A DNA stretch of 6,371 bases from Bacteroidota bacterium (GCA_003165135.1 PLSN01000313.1:1121-7491); one strand, 5' to 3'. Positions 1 to 5,723 are shown, counted from the stretch's first letter. Made by a program: numbers and translations. Notes: generated by a model not told the origin, from the letters alone.

Positions 1-1250
1 ACTTTATCGTCATATTCATTGATGGCAGTTTCGCCATTCATGCCTTGTGTTGTGATGCTTTTTTTGAAAGGTTTGTATACTGCATATTTAACCTGTAGCA
101 GTCCCGTCTCATGAGTCGACTGTAAATGAAAATAAAAGAACGAAGGGGTATCGGAATAGGCATGTATCCTGTCCAGCCCCTCCAGCAGCACTCGGTCATC
201 TTTGAAATAATACTTTTTTGAGTCCTTACCATCATAGTAGGCACAATCATCAGAATAGAACTTGGCCATGTTATACCATTCCTTATGTGCACCTGATATG
301 AGGGCATGTGTCTGATAGCCCTGATCATGGAGCAGGCCTATGATGTTAAATCCATTGACTGCACATTCATTCCAAGTACGCGATAGCAGGATACTGGTGA
401 CTCCGCAGAGCGTGCTGGAGCATGTCGAGTAGCAGCGGTTCACTTTTGCAGCCCGGCCGGAGTCTATCAGTGCGTCTATGAATGGCGATGTCTTTCTTCG
501 GTACCCATATGCCGAGAGATGGTCAGCGCGGAGTGCATCTACGATAATAAGAATGACATTCTTCTTTGGTTGTGCATGAGTATCGGTATCGTATTTTTTG
601 CGTAGTTCAGTATCATTAAAACCCACCTTGATGCGCCGCTGACTAAAAAGAGGATTGTCAGTCACGCCCCACATATGGTCAAATAGCATCACCATGAGCG
701 GTTCACCGCCTCTGTGAATGATCCTTTTGACTTTCATGAGTAGTGGCGATGCCAATAGTAAAACGATAAGCAATGCTATGATCACTTTCTTATGATCACT
801 CATGGCATCAGCTTGGTCAATGAGAGCAGCACCGATCTTTTTTGAAAAAATAAAAGCCAGTATATAATGAATACTGATGAATGCGATAATGGCGGTCCAT
901 AATTCGGTATAAGAAAAGGGCATAGAATGAAGGAAACTGCGCAGGTGTTTGAGGTAGGTAAACAGTACTTTGAGAGTGATGATATCACCCCAGAAATGTA
1001 CACTCCCGAAAATGAGCAGATAAAAAAAACTGACCATCAGGCTCCAGGAACCGACCTTAATGACAAGGAAAAAACGCGATTGCGACCATTTGTATATCAA
1101 AGCGAACATGGAAATACAGAAAACATGCAGGGGAACTGCTACCGCCATATGATATAAGATCAGTACCGCCGGCAAATGAAACACCTGCTGCCAAATGGTG
1201 ACCAGCAGTAGCGAAAGCCCGCAGAAAAATAGGAGTAGCCTGTATTTCAT
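1..1250 (-). CDS. Membrane-anchored sulfatase/alkaline-phosphatase-superfamily protein (LtaS/YejM/EptA-like), C-terminus off the window
   Basis: I translated the minus strand by hand from the ATG at 1250; it stays open for 416 codons to the window edge, so the stop codon is not seen. About five hydrophobic helices come first (roughly residues 4-20, 28-53, 61-88, 116-136, 155-172), then a linker and an extracytoplasmic catalytic domain. The domain opens with KKNVILIIVDALRADHLSAY (229-248), the superfamily's first metal-binding strand, with Asp238 the expected metal ligand. The nucleophile region, CYSTCSSTLCGVTSILLSR (273-291), lacks the sulfatase C-x-P-S-R motif; Thr280 or Ser279 is the likely nucleophile, as in phosphoethanolamine and glycerol-phosphate transferases. 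FHLQSTHETG (374-383) matches the conserved strand ending in His. The C-terminal Asp-His metal site would lie beyond position 1. The likely role is transfer or hydrolysis of a phosphate or sulfate ester on an envelope lipid or glycan; the substrate is unknown. Upstream in-frame codons contain no ATG before a stop, which supports this start. Confidence 0.9.
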   Translation of the reverse strand, partial: MKYRLLLFFCGLSLLLVTIWQQVFHLPAVLILYHMAVAVPLHVFCISMFALIYKWSQSRFFLVIKVGSWSLMVSFFYLLIFGSVHFWGDIITLKVLFTYLKHLRSFLHSMPFSYTELWTAIIAFISIHYILAFIFSKKIGAALIDQADAMSDHKKVIIALLIVLLLASPLLMKVKRIIHRGGEPLMVMLFDHMWGVTDNPLFSQRRIKVGFNDTELRKKYDTDTHAQPKKNVILIIVDALRADHLSAYGYRRKTSPFIDALIDSGRAAKVNRCYSTCSSTLCGVTSILLSRTWNECAVNGFNIIGLLHDQGYQTHALISGAHKEWYNMAKFYSDDCAYYDGKDSKKYYFKDDRVLLEGLDRIHAYSDTPSFFYFHLQSTHETGLLQVKYAVYKPFKKSITTQGMNGETAINEYDDK

Positions 1251-1398
1251 AGTACCGAAGATAGGGCTTTGCAGCAAAAAACCGACTTGCGCGATAACTA
1301 TAATATATCGCAAACGCTCATTGCCAGTAGATAGTAAGGCAACAATAAATACAGTTATTCATAAAGATTTGTTAAATATCTGCCAAAAAAGTAGGCTT

Positions 1399-1408
1399 GG
1401 CAATTGCC
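1399..1408. promoter_or_regulatory. Perfect 10-bp palindrome over the -33 element, possible operator
   Basis: GGCAATTGCC reads the same on both strands and contains the TTG at 1404-1406 that I assign as the -33 element of the downstream promoter. It sits within a slightly larger imperfect dyad, with TAGGC on the left (1392-1396) and GCCTA on the right. A repressor bound here would block the promoter. The site is short enough to be chance, so this is only a candidate. Confidence 0.25.
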
Positions 1409-1433
1409 TAAATGCAAAAAGGCATTAGATTTG
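1404..1433 (+). promoter_or_regulatory. Bacteroidota-type promoter for the DUF1573 gene
   Basis: TTG at 1404-1406 is followed after 19 bp by TAGATTTG at 1426-1433, matching the -33 TTG and -7 TAnnTTTG consensus of the primary sigma factor in this phylum. Transcription would begin near 1437-1440, giving a leader of about 40 nt that is A-rich before the ATG at 1482. Confidence 0.65.
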
Positions 1434-1481
1434 TTTGTACCAAAGCATAATTGATTAATTAATAAAAAACACTAAAGAAAA

Positions 1482-1979
1482 ATGAAAAAGCTTATTCTAA
1501 TGCTAGCCACCATAGGTGCCATCACCTTCTCAAACGCACAGACAGCTGCACCTGCCAATGGAGCTAAACCTGCTGCAACTCCTGCAACTCCTGCTGCTCC
1601 GGACCCTAATGCAGCAGATTTCAAATGGGAAACCAAGAACATCGACTACGGTACTGTTACAAAAGGCGATGAGACAAATTCTACCCGTTTCTTCAAATTT
1701 ACCAACGTTGGTAAGTCTCCACTGATCATTTCTTCATGCCATGGATCATGCGGATGTACTGTACCTTCATGTCCTACTGAATCTATCCTGCCCGGCAAAG
1801 AAGGCTCGATCAAGGTTCACTATGACATCAACCGTCCGGGAAACTTTACAAAGACTGTGACAGTTTCTTCAAATGCTAAGGATGGCAACGTGACACTACA
1901 GATCACCGGAAAGGTAGAAGATAAAACTCCTGCTGCTGCTCCGGGTACGGCTCCAGCTACTGCACCGGTAAAAAAATAA
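1482..1979 (+). CDS. Secreted DUF1573 domain protein
   Basis: This 165-residue protein starts with a Sec signal peptide (MKKLILMLATIGAITFSNA, probable cleavage after Ala19), so it is exported to the periplasm or beyond. Residues about 21-45 and 149-163 are low-complexity Ala/Pro/Thr-rich tails around a single DUF1573 domain (about 47-147). Hallmarks are FxxxNxGKSPLxI, the cysteine motif SSCHGSCGCTVPSCP (84-98), PGKEGSIKV and a closing beta-strand ITGKV. DUF1573 is an immunoglobulin-like fold common in Bacteroidota, often secreted, with no settled biochemical role. Cys86, Cys90, Cys92 and Cys97 form a tight cluster that could hold a disulfide or metal. It appears monocistronic, with its own promoter upstream and a strong hairpin terminator downstream. 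The leader has no clear Shine-Dalgarno sequence but is A-rich. Family assignment is firm; function is unknown. Confidence 0.93.
   Translation: MKKLILMLATIGAITFSNAQTAAPANGAKPAATPATPAAPDPNAADFKWETKNIDYGTVTKGDETNSTRFFKFTNVGKSPLIISSCHGSCGCTVPSCPTESILPGKEGSIKVHYDINRPGNFTKTVTVSSNAKDGNVTLQITGKVEDKTPAAAPGTAPATAPVKK
1573..1599 (+). repeat. 9-bp tandem repeat inside the DUF1573 gene
   Basis: CTGCAACTC occurs twice head to tail (1573-1581, 1582-1590), followed by a diverged third copy CTGCTGCTC (1591-1599). The units encode the Ala-Thr-Pro repeats of the N-terminal spacer. Gain or loss of units would keep the frame and change linker length only. Confidence 0.6.
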
Positions 1980-2003
1980 TATCATAAACGATATCGGATA
2001 TTT

Positions 2004-2042
2004 AAAGACGGGTTTCCTGATAGGAAGCCCGTCTTTGTTTTT
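2004..2042 (+). terminator. Intrinsic terminator after the DUF1573 gene
   Basis: AAAGACGGGTTTCCT (2004-2018) pairs with AGGAAGCCCGTCTTT (2022-2036). The arms are perfect except for one G-U pair, and the loop is very short (GAT). A T-rich run (TTTGTTTTTG) follows on the plus strand. It lies 25 bp after the DUF1573 stop codon. The A run on the left arm means it could also act weakly on leftward transcription. Confidence 0.88.
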
Positions 2043-2043
2043 G

Positions 2044-2051
2044 TACTTTTG
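2044..2051 (+). promoter_or_regulatory. rlmN: Candidate -7 box for rlmN
   Basis: TACTTTTG fits the TAnnTTTG consensus and starts directly after the terminator's T tract. I see no TTG at 19-21 bp upstream, because that space is occupied by the terminator stem, so the call rests on the -7 box alone. Transcription from here would include the whole inverted repeat at 2063-2125 in the rlmN leader. Confidence 0.4.
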
Positions 2052-2062
2052 CGGAACAATGC

Positions 2063-2125
2063 TCCCGCAGATAGCGCTGATCATCGCAGAATACGAATCA
2101 GCGTTCATCCGCGAGATCTGCGGGA
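2063..2125. repeat. Dispersed-type inverted repeat in the rlmN leader
   Basis: TCCCGCAGAT (2063-2072) pairs perfectly with ATCTGCGGGA (2116-2125). Nested within, CGCTGAT (2075-2081) pairs with ATCAGCG (2097-2103), leaving a 15-nt loop and an internal bulge. From recall, the wording (GCAGAT, CGCTGAT, TCATCCGCG, ATCTGCGGG) resembles a repeat scattered through intergenic regions of many Bacteroidota genomes; copy number in this genome cannot be judged from one window. It ends 12 bases before the rlmN start codon. Confidence 0.65.
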
Positions 2126-2137
2126 AATAAATTCAAA

Positions 2138-3178
2138 ATGGCAAATAAAGACATAAGGAAACTCTCCAAAGAAGAACTGACCGCAGCTTTCGCTAAGATG
2201 GGTGAGCCGAAGTTTCGTGCCGGGCAGGTCTATGAATGGCTATGGCAGAAGTCCGCACGCTCTTTTGATGAGATGACTAATCTCTCCAAGCCGCTACGCG
2301 AAAAACTCAAAGAGCAGTTTGCCTTCTATGGCCTGTCTGACGCTGTGATACAGACGAGCAAGGACGGGACTATGAAATTCGGTATACATCTGCATGACGG
2401 GCGTATGGTGGAGGGTGTCATGATACCTGATGAGGAACGAAACACTGCCTGTGTCTCCTCACAGGTGGGCTGTACGCTGAGCTGTACTTTCTGCGCTACA
2501 GGCATGCTCAAACGCGAGCGCAACCTCGACTATGGTGAGATATACGACCAGGTGGTACTGATCAACCGAAAGACGATCGAGACCACTGGCAGGCCACTTA
2601 CCAATATAGTCTACATGGGCATGGGCGAGCCACTACTCAACTATGACAATGTGATGCAGAGCATACGTCTCATCACCTCGCCCGAGGGACTAGGTATGGC
2701 GCAAAAGCGTATCACCGTATCGACATCGGGCATATCACGCGGTATCATGAGGCTGGCAGATGAAAATATGAACTTCAATCTGGCGCTGTCACTCCATGCG
2801 GCTAATGATGAGAAGCGTGACCAGATCATGGACATCAATCATTCCAACAATCTGGCATCGCTGGTCGAGGCGCTGAACTACTTTCATGAAAAGACGGGCA
2901 ATAAAATGACCTTTGAGTATATACTCTTTGACAGATTCAATGATTCCATAGAAGATGCCAATAATCTGATACAGCTCTGCGCCAAAGTTCCTGCCTTTGT
3001 CAATATCATAGAGTATAATAACGTCGAAGGAGTAACCCTTAAGAAAGCCAAGTCAGACCGTCGTGATGCCTTCGTAGCTCATCTGCGTAATAACGGCATT
3101 AATGCCGCCATCCGCCGTAGCCGTGGCAAGGATATAGATGCTGCCTGTGGCCAGCTCGCTAATAAACTGGAGAAATAG
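2138..3178 (+). CDS. rlmN: RlmN, dual-specificity 23S rRNA A2503 / tRNA A37 adenine-C2 methyltransferase
   Basis: The 346-residue product matches RlmN in length and layout. An N-terminal helical RNA-binding region (about 1-75, with KFRAGQVYEWLWQK) precedes a radical-SAM barrel. The [4Fe-4S] ligands are Cys112, Cys116 and Cys119 in CTLSCTFCATG. GMGEPLLNYD (161-170) is the SAM-binding GEP motif. Two catalytic cysteines are present: Cys105 in NTACVSSQVGC, and Cys337 in the C-terminal GKDIDAACGQL, the residue that carries the methyl intermediate. Having both cysteines and this C-terminal motif argues for RlmN over a generic radical-SAM enzyme; Cfr would be a close relative, but the sequence reads as housekeeping RlmN. 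The modification tunes the peptidyl transferase centre and decoding fidelity in the cytoplasm. The ATG at 2138 is preceded by an A-rich stretch, and the next residues align with typical family starts. Confidence 0.97.
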   Translation: MANKDIRKLSKEELTAAFAKMGEPKFRAGQVYEWLWQKSARSFDEMTNLSKPLREKLKEQFAFYGLSDAVIQTSKDGTMKFGIHLHDGRMVEGVMIPDEERNTACVSSQVGCTLSCTFCATGMLKRERNLDYGEIYDQVVLINRKTIETTGRPLTNIVYMGMGEPLLNYDNVMQSIRLITSPEGLGMAQKRITVSTSGISRGIMRLADENMNFNLALSLHAANDEKRDQIMDINHSNNLASLVEALNYFHEKTGNKMTFEYILFDRFNDSIEDANNLIQLCAKVPAFVNIIEYNNVEGVTLKKAKSDRRDAFVAHLRNNGINAAIRRSRGKDIDAACGQLANKLEK

Positions 3179-3194
3179 ACTAAAGATGCAAAGA

Positions 3195-3665
3195 TCATTG
3201 ATTGTAGGAACGATAAAAATCCGAAAGCTCTTTCATTTCTTCCTTGTTTTCCAAGTATAGTCTGACATTCAATTCTTCCCCATTTCTAAATCCTATATCT
3301 ACATAATTAAAAAAACCTAATGTGGTCTTAGATGTATAACCTATATACATCTCATTGTAACCACCTATCTTAACTGTTAGAGCATTCATTTGCATCCTAT
3401 CATAAGACTTGTCACCAAGAATAATCTGAGTATCGGTAATGGTAAAATCTTCTCCAAAATCATAAGTGTAGCTTTGATCTACTATTAGCCTTATGTAGAC
3501 AGTAATCGCGCCAGCAACAGGTGAAAAGATAATTGCTACTATTATATTATTGGTAAAAATGCCAAGACCGATAATCAATGAAATGGTAAAAATGAGTAGC
3601 ATAACACTCGTCGTAGTAAAATAAACAGGCCTAACGTTGACAACAGTATGGAGTTTTAAATTCAT
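3195..3665 (-). CDS. Small two-helix membrane protein of unknown function, behind rnc
   Basis: I do not recognise this 156-residue protein. Two adjacent hydrophobic helices (about 18-38 and 41-62) form a hairpin. They are followed by a soluble part rich in alternating beta-type sequence (about 67-140) and an acidic/basic helix (NKEEMKELSDFYRSY) at the end. This layout recalls small membrane proteins with a bacterial PH-like domain, but no diagnostic motif proves that. The ATG at 3665 follows the rnc stop codon by 20 bp on the same strand, so it is probably co-transcribed with rnc. Base composition differs from its neighbours: positions 3301-3360 hold 15 G/C of 60, against 32 of 60 at 2581-2640 in rlmN. 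That could mean recent acquisition or just weak constraint. Its 3' end lies 16 bp from the end of convergent rlmN. Confidence 0.75.
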   Translation of the reverse strand: MNLKLHTVVNVRPVYFTTTSVMLLIFTISLIIGLGIFTNNIIVAIIFSPVAGAITVYIRLIVDQSYTYDFGEDFTITDTQIILGDKSYDRMQMNALTVKIGGYNEMYIGYTSKTTLGFFNYVDIGFRNGEELNVRLYLENKEEMKELSDFYRSYNQ

Positions 3666-3685
3666 CTTTTTTAGTAAAAGGGTGC

Positions 3686-4411
3686 TTATGTTTCCTTCAA
3701 TTCCTTCAGCGCATTCATAGCAGCATTCTGTTCGGCTACTTTTTTGCTGTAGCCTTCACCTTTGGCGACGAGAGTGCCATCAACCTCCAGATGTATGACG
3801 AAGTAGCTGCGGCGGTTACGGTTTTGCTCCTCTATTACTTTAAACTCTATCGATTTACCCTCGCGCTGTATGTAGTGGTACATCTTGCTTTTGAAATCCA
3901 CATCAGTCACTTCGAGATTGTCTACATCGACCAGGTCCTGCAGTACCCGTTTGAATACAAATTCCTTGGTAGGAGCGAAACCCGCATCGAGATATAGCGC
4001 TCCTATCAGCGCTTCAAAAGTATTGCCGCCGATGTCTTTAGGCATACCTGTCATGACCCTTTTATTGAGTTGTATCTTATTGATCAGGCCAAGGCGTTCG
4101 CCTATTTCGTTCAGCGATTTACGGTTTACGATCTTAGAGCGCAGTTCGGTAATGAAGCCTTCTTCGCGGTATGGGTATTTTTTGTAGAGGTATTCTGCTA
4201 CGAGCATGTCGAGTACAGAGTCACCCAGCAGCTCCAGACGTTCATTATTTTCCTTGGCATCTCCAAAGAGAGAACGGTGGCTGAATACCTGTTTGTAGAG
4301 CTTTATTTTGACGGGGGTGCTGCCGGTGATAGACCGGATGTAGGAAACCAATTCTTTTTCGGACGAAAAAACGGTGTTGTATACTTTCTGCAAAAACGAC
4401 ATAGGACACAT
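3686..4411 (-). CDS. rnc: Ribonuclease III
   Basis: This 241-residue RNase III cleaves double-stranded RNA in rRNA precursors and mRNAs in the cytoplasm, acting as a homodimer. The catalytic domain (about 15-160) carries the signature NERLELLGDS, giving Glu57, Glu60 and Asp64, then REEG (Glu84) and GGNTFEALIGALYLDAG with Glu133. At the position of E. coli Asp114 this protein has Asn130. A double-stranded RNA-binding domain follows (about 172-239), ending in KKVAEQNAAMNALKEL. The annotated ATG at 4411 and an in-frame ATG at 4402 (MSFLQKV) are both possible; a promoter box ends only 13 bp upstream of the first, so the second, with a longer leader, is at least as plausible. No fabF or acpP, the frequent rnc neighbours, is seen upstream. 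The small membrane-protein gene follows after 20 bp. Confidence 0.96.
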   Translation of the reverse strand: MCPMSFLQKVYNTVFSSEKELVSYIRSITGSTPVKIKLYKQVFSHRSLFGDAKENNERLELLGDSVLDMLVAEYLYKKYPYREEGFITELRSKIVNRKSLNEIGERLGLINKIQLNKRVMTGMPKDIGGNTFEALIGALYLDAGFAPTKEFVFKRVLQDLVDVDNLEVTDVDFKSKMYHYIQREGKSIEFKVIEEQNRNRRSYFVIHLEVDGTLVAKGEGYSKKVAEQNAAMNALKELKET

Positions 4412-4424
4412 ATTAACCTCATAT

Positions 4425-4455
4425 CAAACATAGTCAAACACTTGTTATTGTGCAA
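4425..4455 (-). promoter_or_regulatory. rnc: Promoter for rnc and the gene behind it
   Basis: On the minus strand, TTG (plus-strand CAA at 4453-4455) is followed after 20 bp by TATGTTTG (plus-strand 4425-4432), a full match to the phylum's TTG/TAnnTTTG promoter. Predicted transcription begins near 4420-4422, leaving about 10 nt before the ATG at 4411 or about 19 nt before the ATG at 4402. Confidence 0.65.
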
Positions 4456-4512
4456 GGTTATCGCATGTGGATAATTCCGGTTTGTCTTGCAAAAGAGGCT
4501 AGCCGTAACTCC

Positions 4513-4541
4513 CAGCCACCTTTTTCCCGCCAACAGCCACC
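4513..4541. repeat. Short direct repeat downstream of the lipoprotein gene
   Basis: CAGCCACC occurs at 4513-4520 and again at 4534-4541, 21 bp apart, each followed within one base by a run of T. It sits in the 137-bp gap between the lipoprotein stop codon and rnc. It does not form a hairpin, so it does not explain termination. Confidence 0.4.
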
Positions 4542-4548
4542 GTTTTTA

Positions 4549-5079
4549 TTACATCGCCTTCCTGCCTTTGGCTATGCGGGAGTCTTTCTGGAAGTTAGAT
4601 ATTTTATGCAGATCTATGAGGAGTACTGCATCAGCACTTTCCGGAGAGGTCACGTACTTATTTCCTGCATAGGTCACTGTACCAATTTTGCCATGCCAGT
4701 CACTGGCCAGTAGTACGAATGACTCATAACGGTTAGGGTTGGTGCCGAAACGCAGGTAGTAAGTGTCGTCTTTCTCAAAACTGACCTCAAATTTGCCGCT
4801 GTCATTCTTCACCAGTACACCTTTGGTACCTGTAGGAACCACTACTTCTTCTATTTTTTCTCCGTTGATGATTTTGATCTTGCCTCCATATACCAGTGTG
4901 TTATTCTGGTCGGTTATCTTGCGCTGCAATACTACCGGGCTGGACAGGTAAAACTGAAGGTGCTTCAGCTGGTCTTCGGTTAGATTATATTTTGTCTTGA
5001 GGGCGTCAGTGTATGGTACGAGGTTCTTGCATGACCCCAGGGTCATTACTGCCAAAGCTGCGATTATTACGTATCTCAT
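4549..5079 (-). CDS. Hypothetical lipoprotein
   Basis: The 176-residue product begins with a short lipoprotein signal peptide and lipobox: MRYVIIAALAVMTLGSC, with Cys17 as the lipidated residue, so it is anchored in the inner or outer membrane. The mature protein starts with a helical stretch (about 25-47, KYNLTEDQLKHLQFYLS). A run of beta-type sequence follows, including VVLQRKI, KIKIINGEKIEEVVVPTGT, KGVLV, KFEVSFE and YYLRFG, then a short C-terminal basic tail. I do not recognise a named family; the helix followed by a beta-rich fold suggests an exported binding or structural protein. The gene lies 84 bp after the holin-like gene on the same strand, with no clear terminator between, so they may share a transcript. 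I found no good promoter immediately upstream and no hairpin terminator downstream. Confidence 0.85.
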   Translation of the reverse strand: MRYVIIAALAVMTLGSCKNLVPYTDALKTKYNLTEDQLKHLQFYLSSPVVLQRKITDQNNTLVYGGKIKIINGEKIEEVVVPTGTKGVLVKNDSGKFEVSFEKDDTYYLRFGTNPNRYESFVLLASDWHGKIGTVTYAGNKYVTSPESADAVLLIDLHKISNFQKDSRIAKGRKAM

Positions 5080-5163
5080 GATGCTTGTTGTTTTAAGATG
5101 ATGCTAATTACTGGTTTATTATTGTAGGACACAAATTTTTTAAGAGAGTTTAATGAAATAAGA

Positions 5164-5574
5164 TCACGCTACCCTGTTGCCATCCTTATCAAATATCTTA
5201 ACGTCATTTTCCCTTGATATTGTTTGGTTTGGGAGTTTTAAGAGATTTTCTAAAATACTGTTAAGAAGTGATAACAGGATACTGAAGAAAAAAGCCCACC
5301 ACCAGCTGTCGACCTGAAAGCCATGACCGATCAGGTAAGAGGCTAACTCAATAATGGCGGTATTGATAAACAAAAGAAACAGTCCCAGCGACAAAATAGT
5401 GGCCGGCAGTGTAAAAATGACCAGCAGCGGCTTGACTGAGATATTGAGCAGGGACAATGTCAGCGCCACGATGATGGCATAGCCGAAACTCTCCACATGC
5501 ACTCCATGCAGGATATAGGAAGCCAGCAGCACAGCCACTGAATTAAGGAACAATTTGATGATGAAATTTCTCAT
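5164..5574 (-). CDS. Phage_holin_4_2 / YvlD family four-helix membrane protein
   Basis: This 136-residue protein is almost entirely hydrophobic, with four predicted helices (about 4-22, 29-47, 52-72 and 88-108) and a polar C-terminal tail. The family hallmark is visible in SLLNISVKPLLVIFTLPATI (41-60), then LSLGLFLLFIN (61-71), with a second Leu-Leu-Asn turn (SLLNSILENLLKLP) near the end. Despite the family name, members are ordinary chromosomal inner-membrane proteins in many bacteria; in Firmicutes YvlD belongs to envelope-stress genes. There is no lysin or phage gene nearby, so a lysis role is unlikely here. The tail (EN-DVKIFDKDGNRVA) is charged and probably cytoplasmic. It is the first gene of a leftward group that continues with the lipoprotein gene 84 bp on. 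Confidence 0.9.
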   Translation of the reverse strand: MRNFIIKLFLNSVAVLLASYILHGVHVESFGYAIIVALTLSLLNISVKPLLVIFTLPATILSLGLFLLFINTAIIELASYLIGHGFQVDSWWWAFFFSILLSLLNSILENLLKLPNQTISRENDVKIFDKDGNRVA

Positions 5575-5613
5575 GATTGGTTATTATAGTGCAAATCTTA
5601 TGCTAAAGACGCA

Positions 5614-5640
5614 GATTTTAAGGATTTATTGGATTTTTAT
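5614..5640. repeat. Three imperfect 9-bp units
   Basis: GATTTTAAG, GATTTATTG and GATTTTTAT follow each other with exact 9-bp spacing (starts at 5614, 5623, 5632). The units are AT-rich and diverged, so this may be low-complexity sequence rather than an active tandem repeat. Confidence 0.35.
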
Positions 5641-5657
5641 TTGTCAGAGGTCAACCC

Positions 5658-5723
5658 CCAAACCCCCTGAAGGGGCTTAAACAGCCGCGCACTGTATTTA
5701 AGCCCCCATTAATGGGGGTTTGG
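5658..5723. repeat. C/G-rich compound inverted repeat
   Basis: The left arm (5658-5681) begins CCAAACCCCC and ends CTTAAA; the right arm (5697-5723) begins TTTAAG and ends GGGGGTTTGG, so the outer parts are perfect complements across a 15-nt centre. Each arm is also a hairpin: CCCC-TGAA-GGGG on the left, and the perfect 16-bp palindrome CCCCCATTAATGGGGG at 5703-5718 on the right. From recall, similar CCCCCAAACCCCCTGAAGGG elements are scattered through Bacteroidota intergenic regions. Lying between divergent gene starts, it is not placed as a terminator for either gene. Confidence 0.7.

Larger units (their letters stand above)
1251..1481. other. Divergent intergenic region
   Basis: These 231 bases separate the leftward sulfatase-like gene from the rightward DUF1573 gene. 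The DUF1573-proximal part carries a good Bacteroidota-type promoter and a small palindrome. I found no matching TTG/TAnnTTTG pair for the leftward gene. A plus-strand open frame here (1195-1428) overlaps the sulfatase start and has no recognisable protein features. Confidence 0.7.

Noticed and set aside
38..328. Minus-strand open frame of 96 codons
   Set aside because: It lies inside the sulfatase-like gene in another frame; the translation lacks any protein character, while the overlapping frame has clear superfamily motifs.
927..1157. Plus-strand open frame of 76 codons
   Set aside because: It is antisense to the membrane-helix region of the sulfatase-like gene and shows no motif or promoter.
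1896..2108. Minus-strand open frame of 70 codons
   Set aside because: It spans the DUF1573 end, the terminator and the inverted repeat; the frame is a by-product of these sequences.
4070..4474. Plus-strand open frame of 134 codons
   Set aside because: It is antisense to rnc and its promoter; the composition looks like a shadow of the rnc codons.
4497..4504. Palindrome GGCTAGCC as terminator of the lipoprotein gene
   Set aside because: It is only eight bases with no loop and no T tract in the right direction.
5164..5574. Prophage remnant, based on the holin family name
   Set aside because: The family is widespread as a chromosomal membrane protein, and no lysin, structural or integrase gene is nearby.
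5590..5602. -7 box for the holin-like gene on the minus strand
   Set aside because: The candidate (TA, three bases, TTTG) has a spacer one base too long, and no TTG partner was found at the right distance.
5655..5723. G-quadruplex from the C and G runs
   Set aside because: Neither strand has four close G runs: one strand carries three distinguishable C-run complements and the other two, and they pair better as hairpins.
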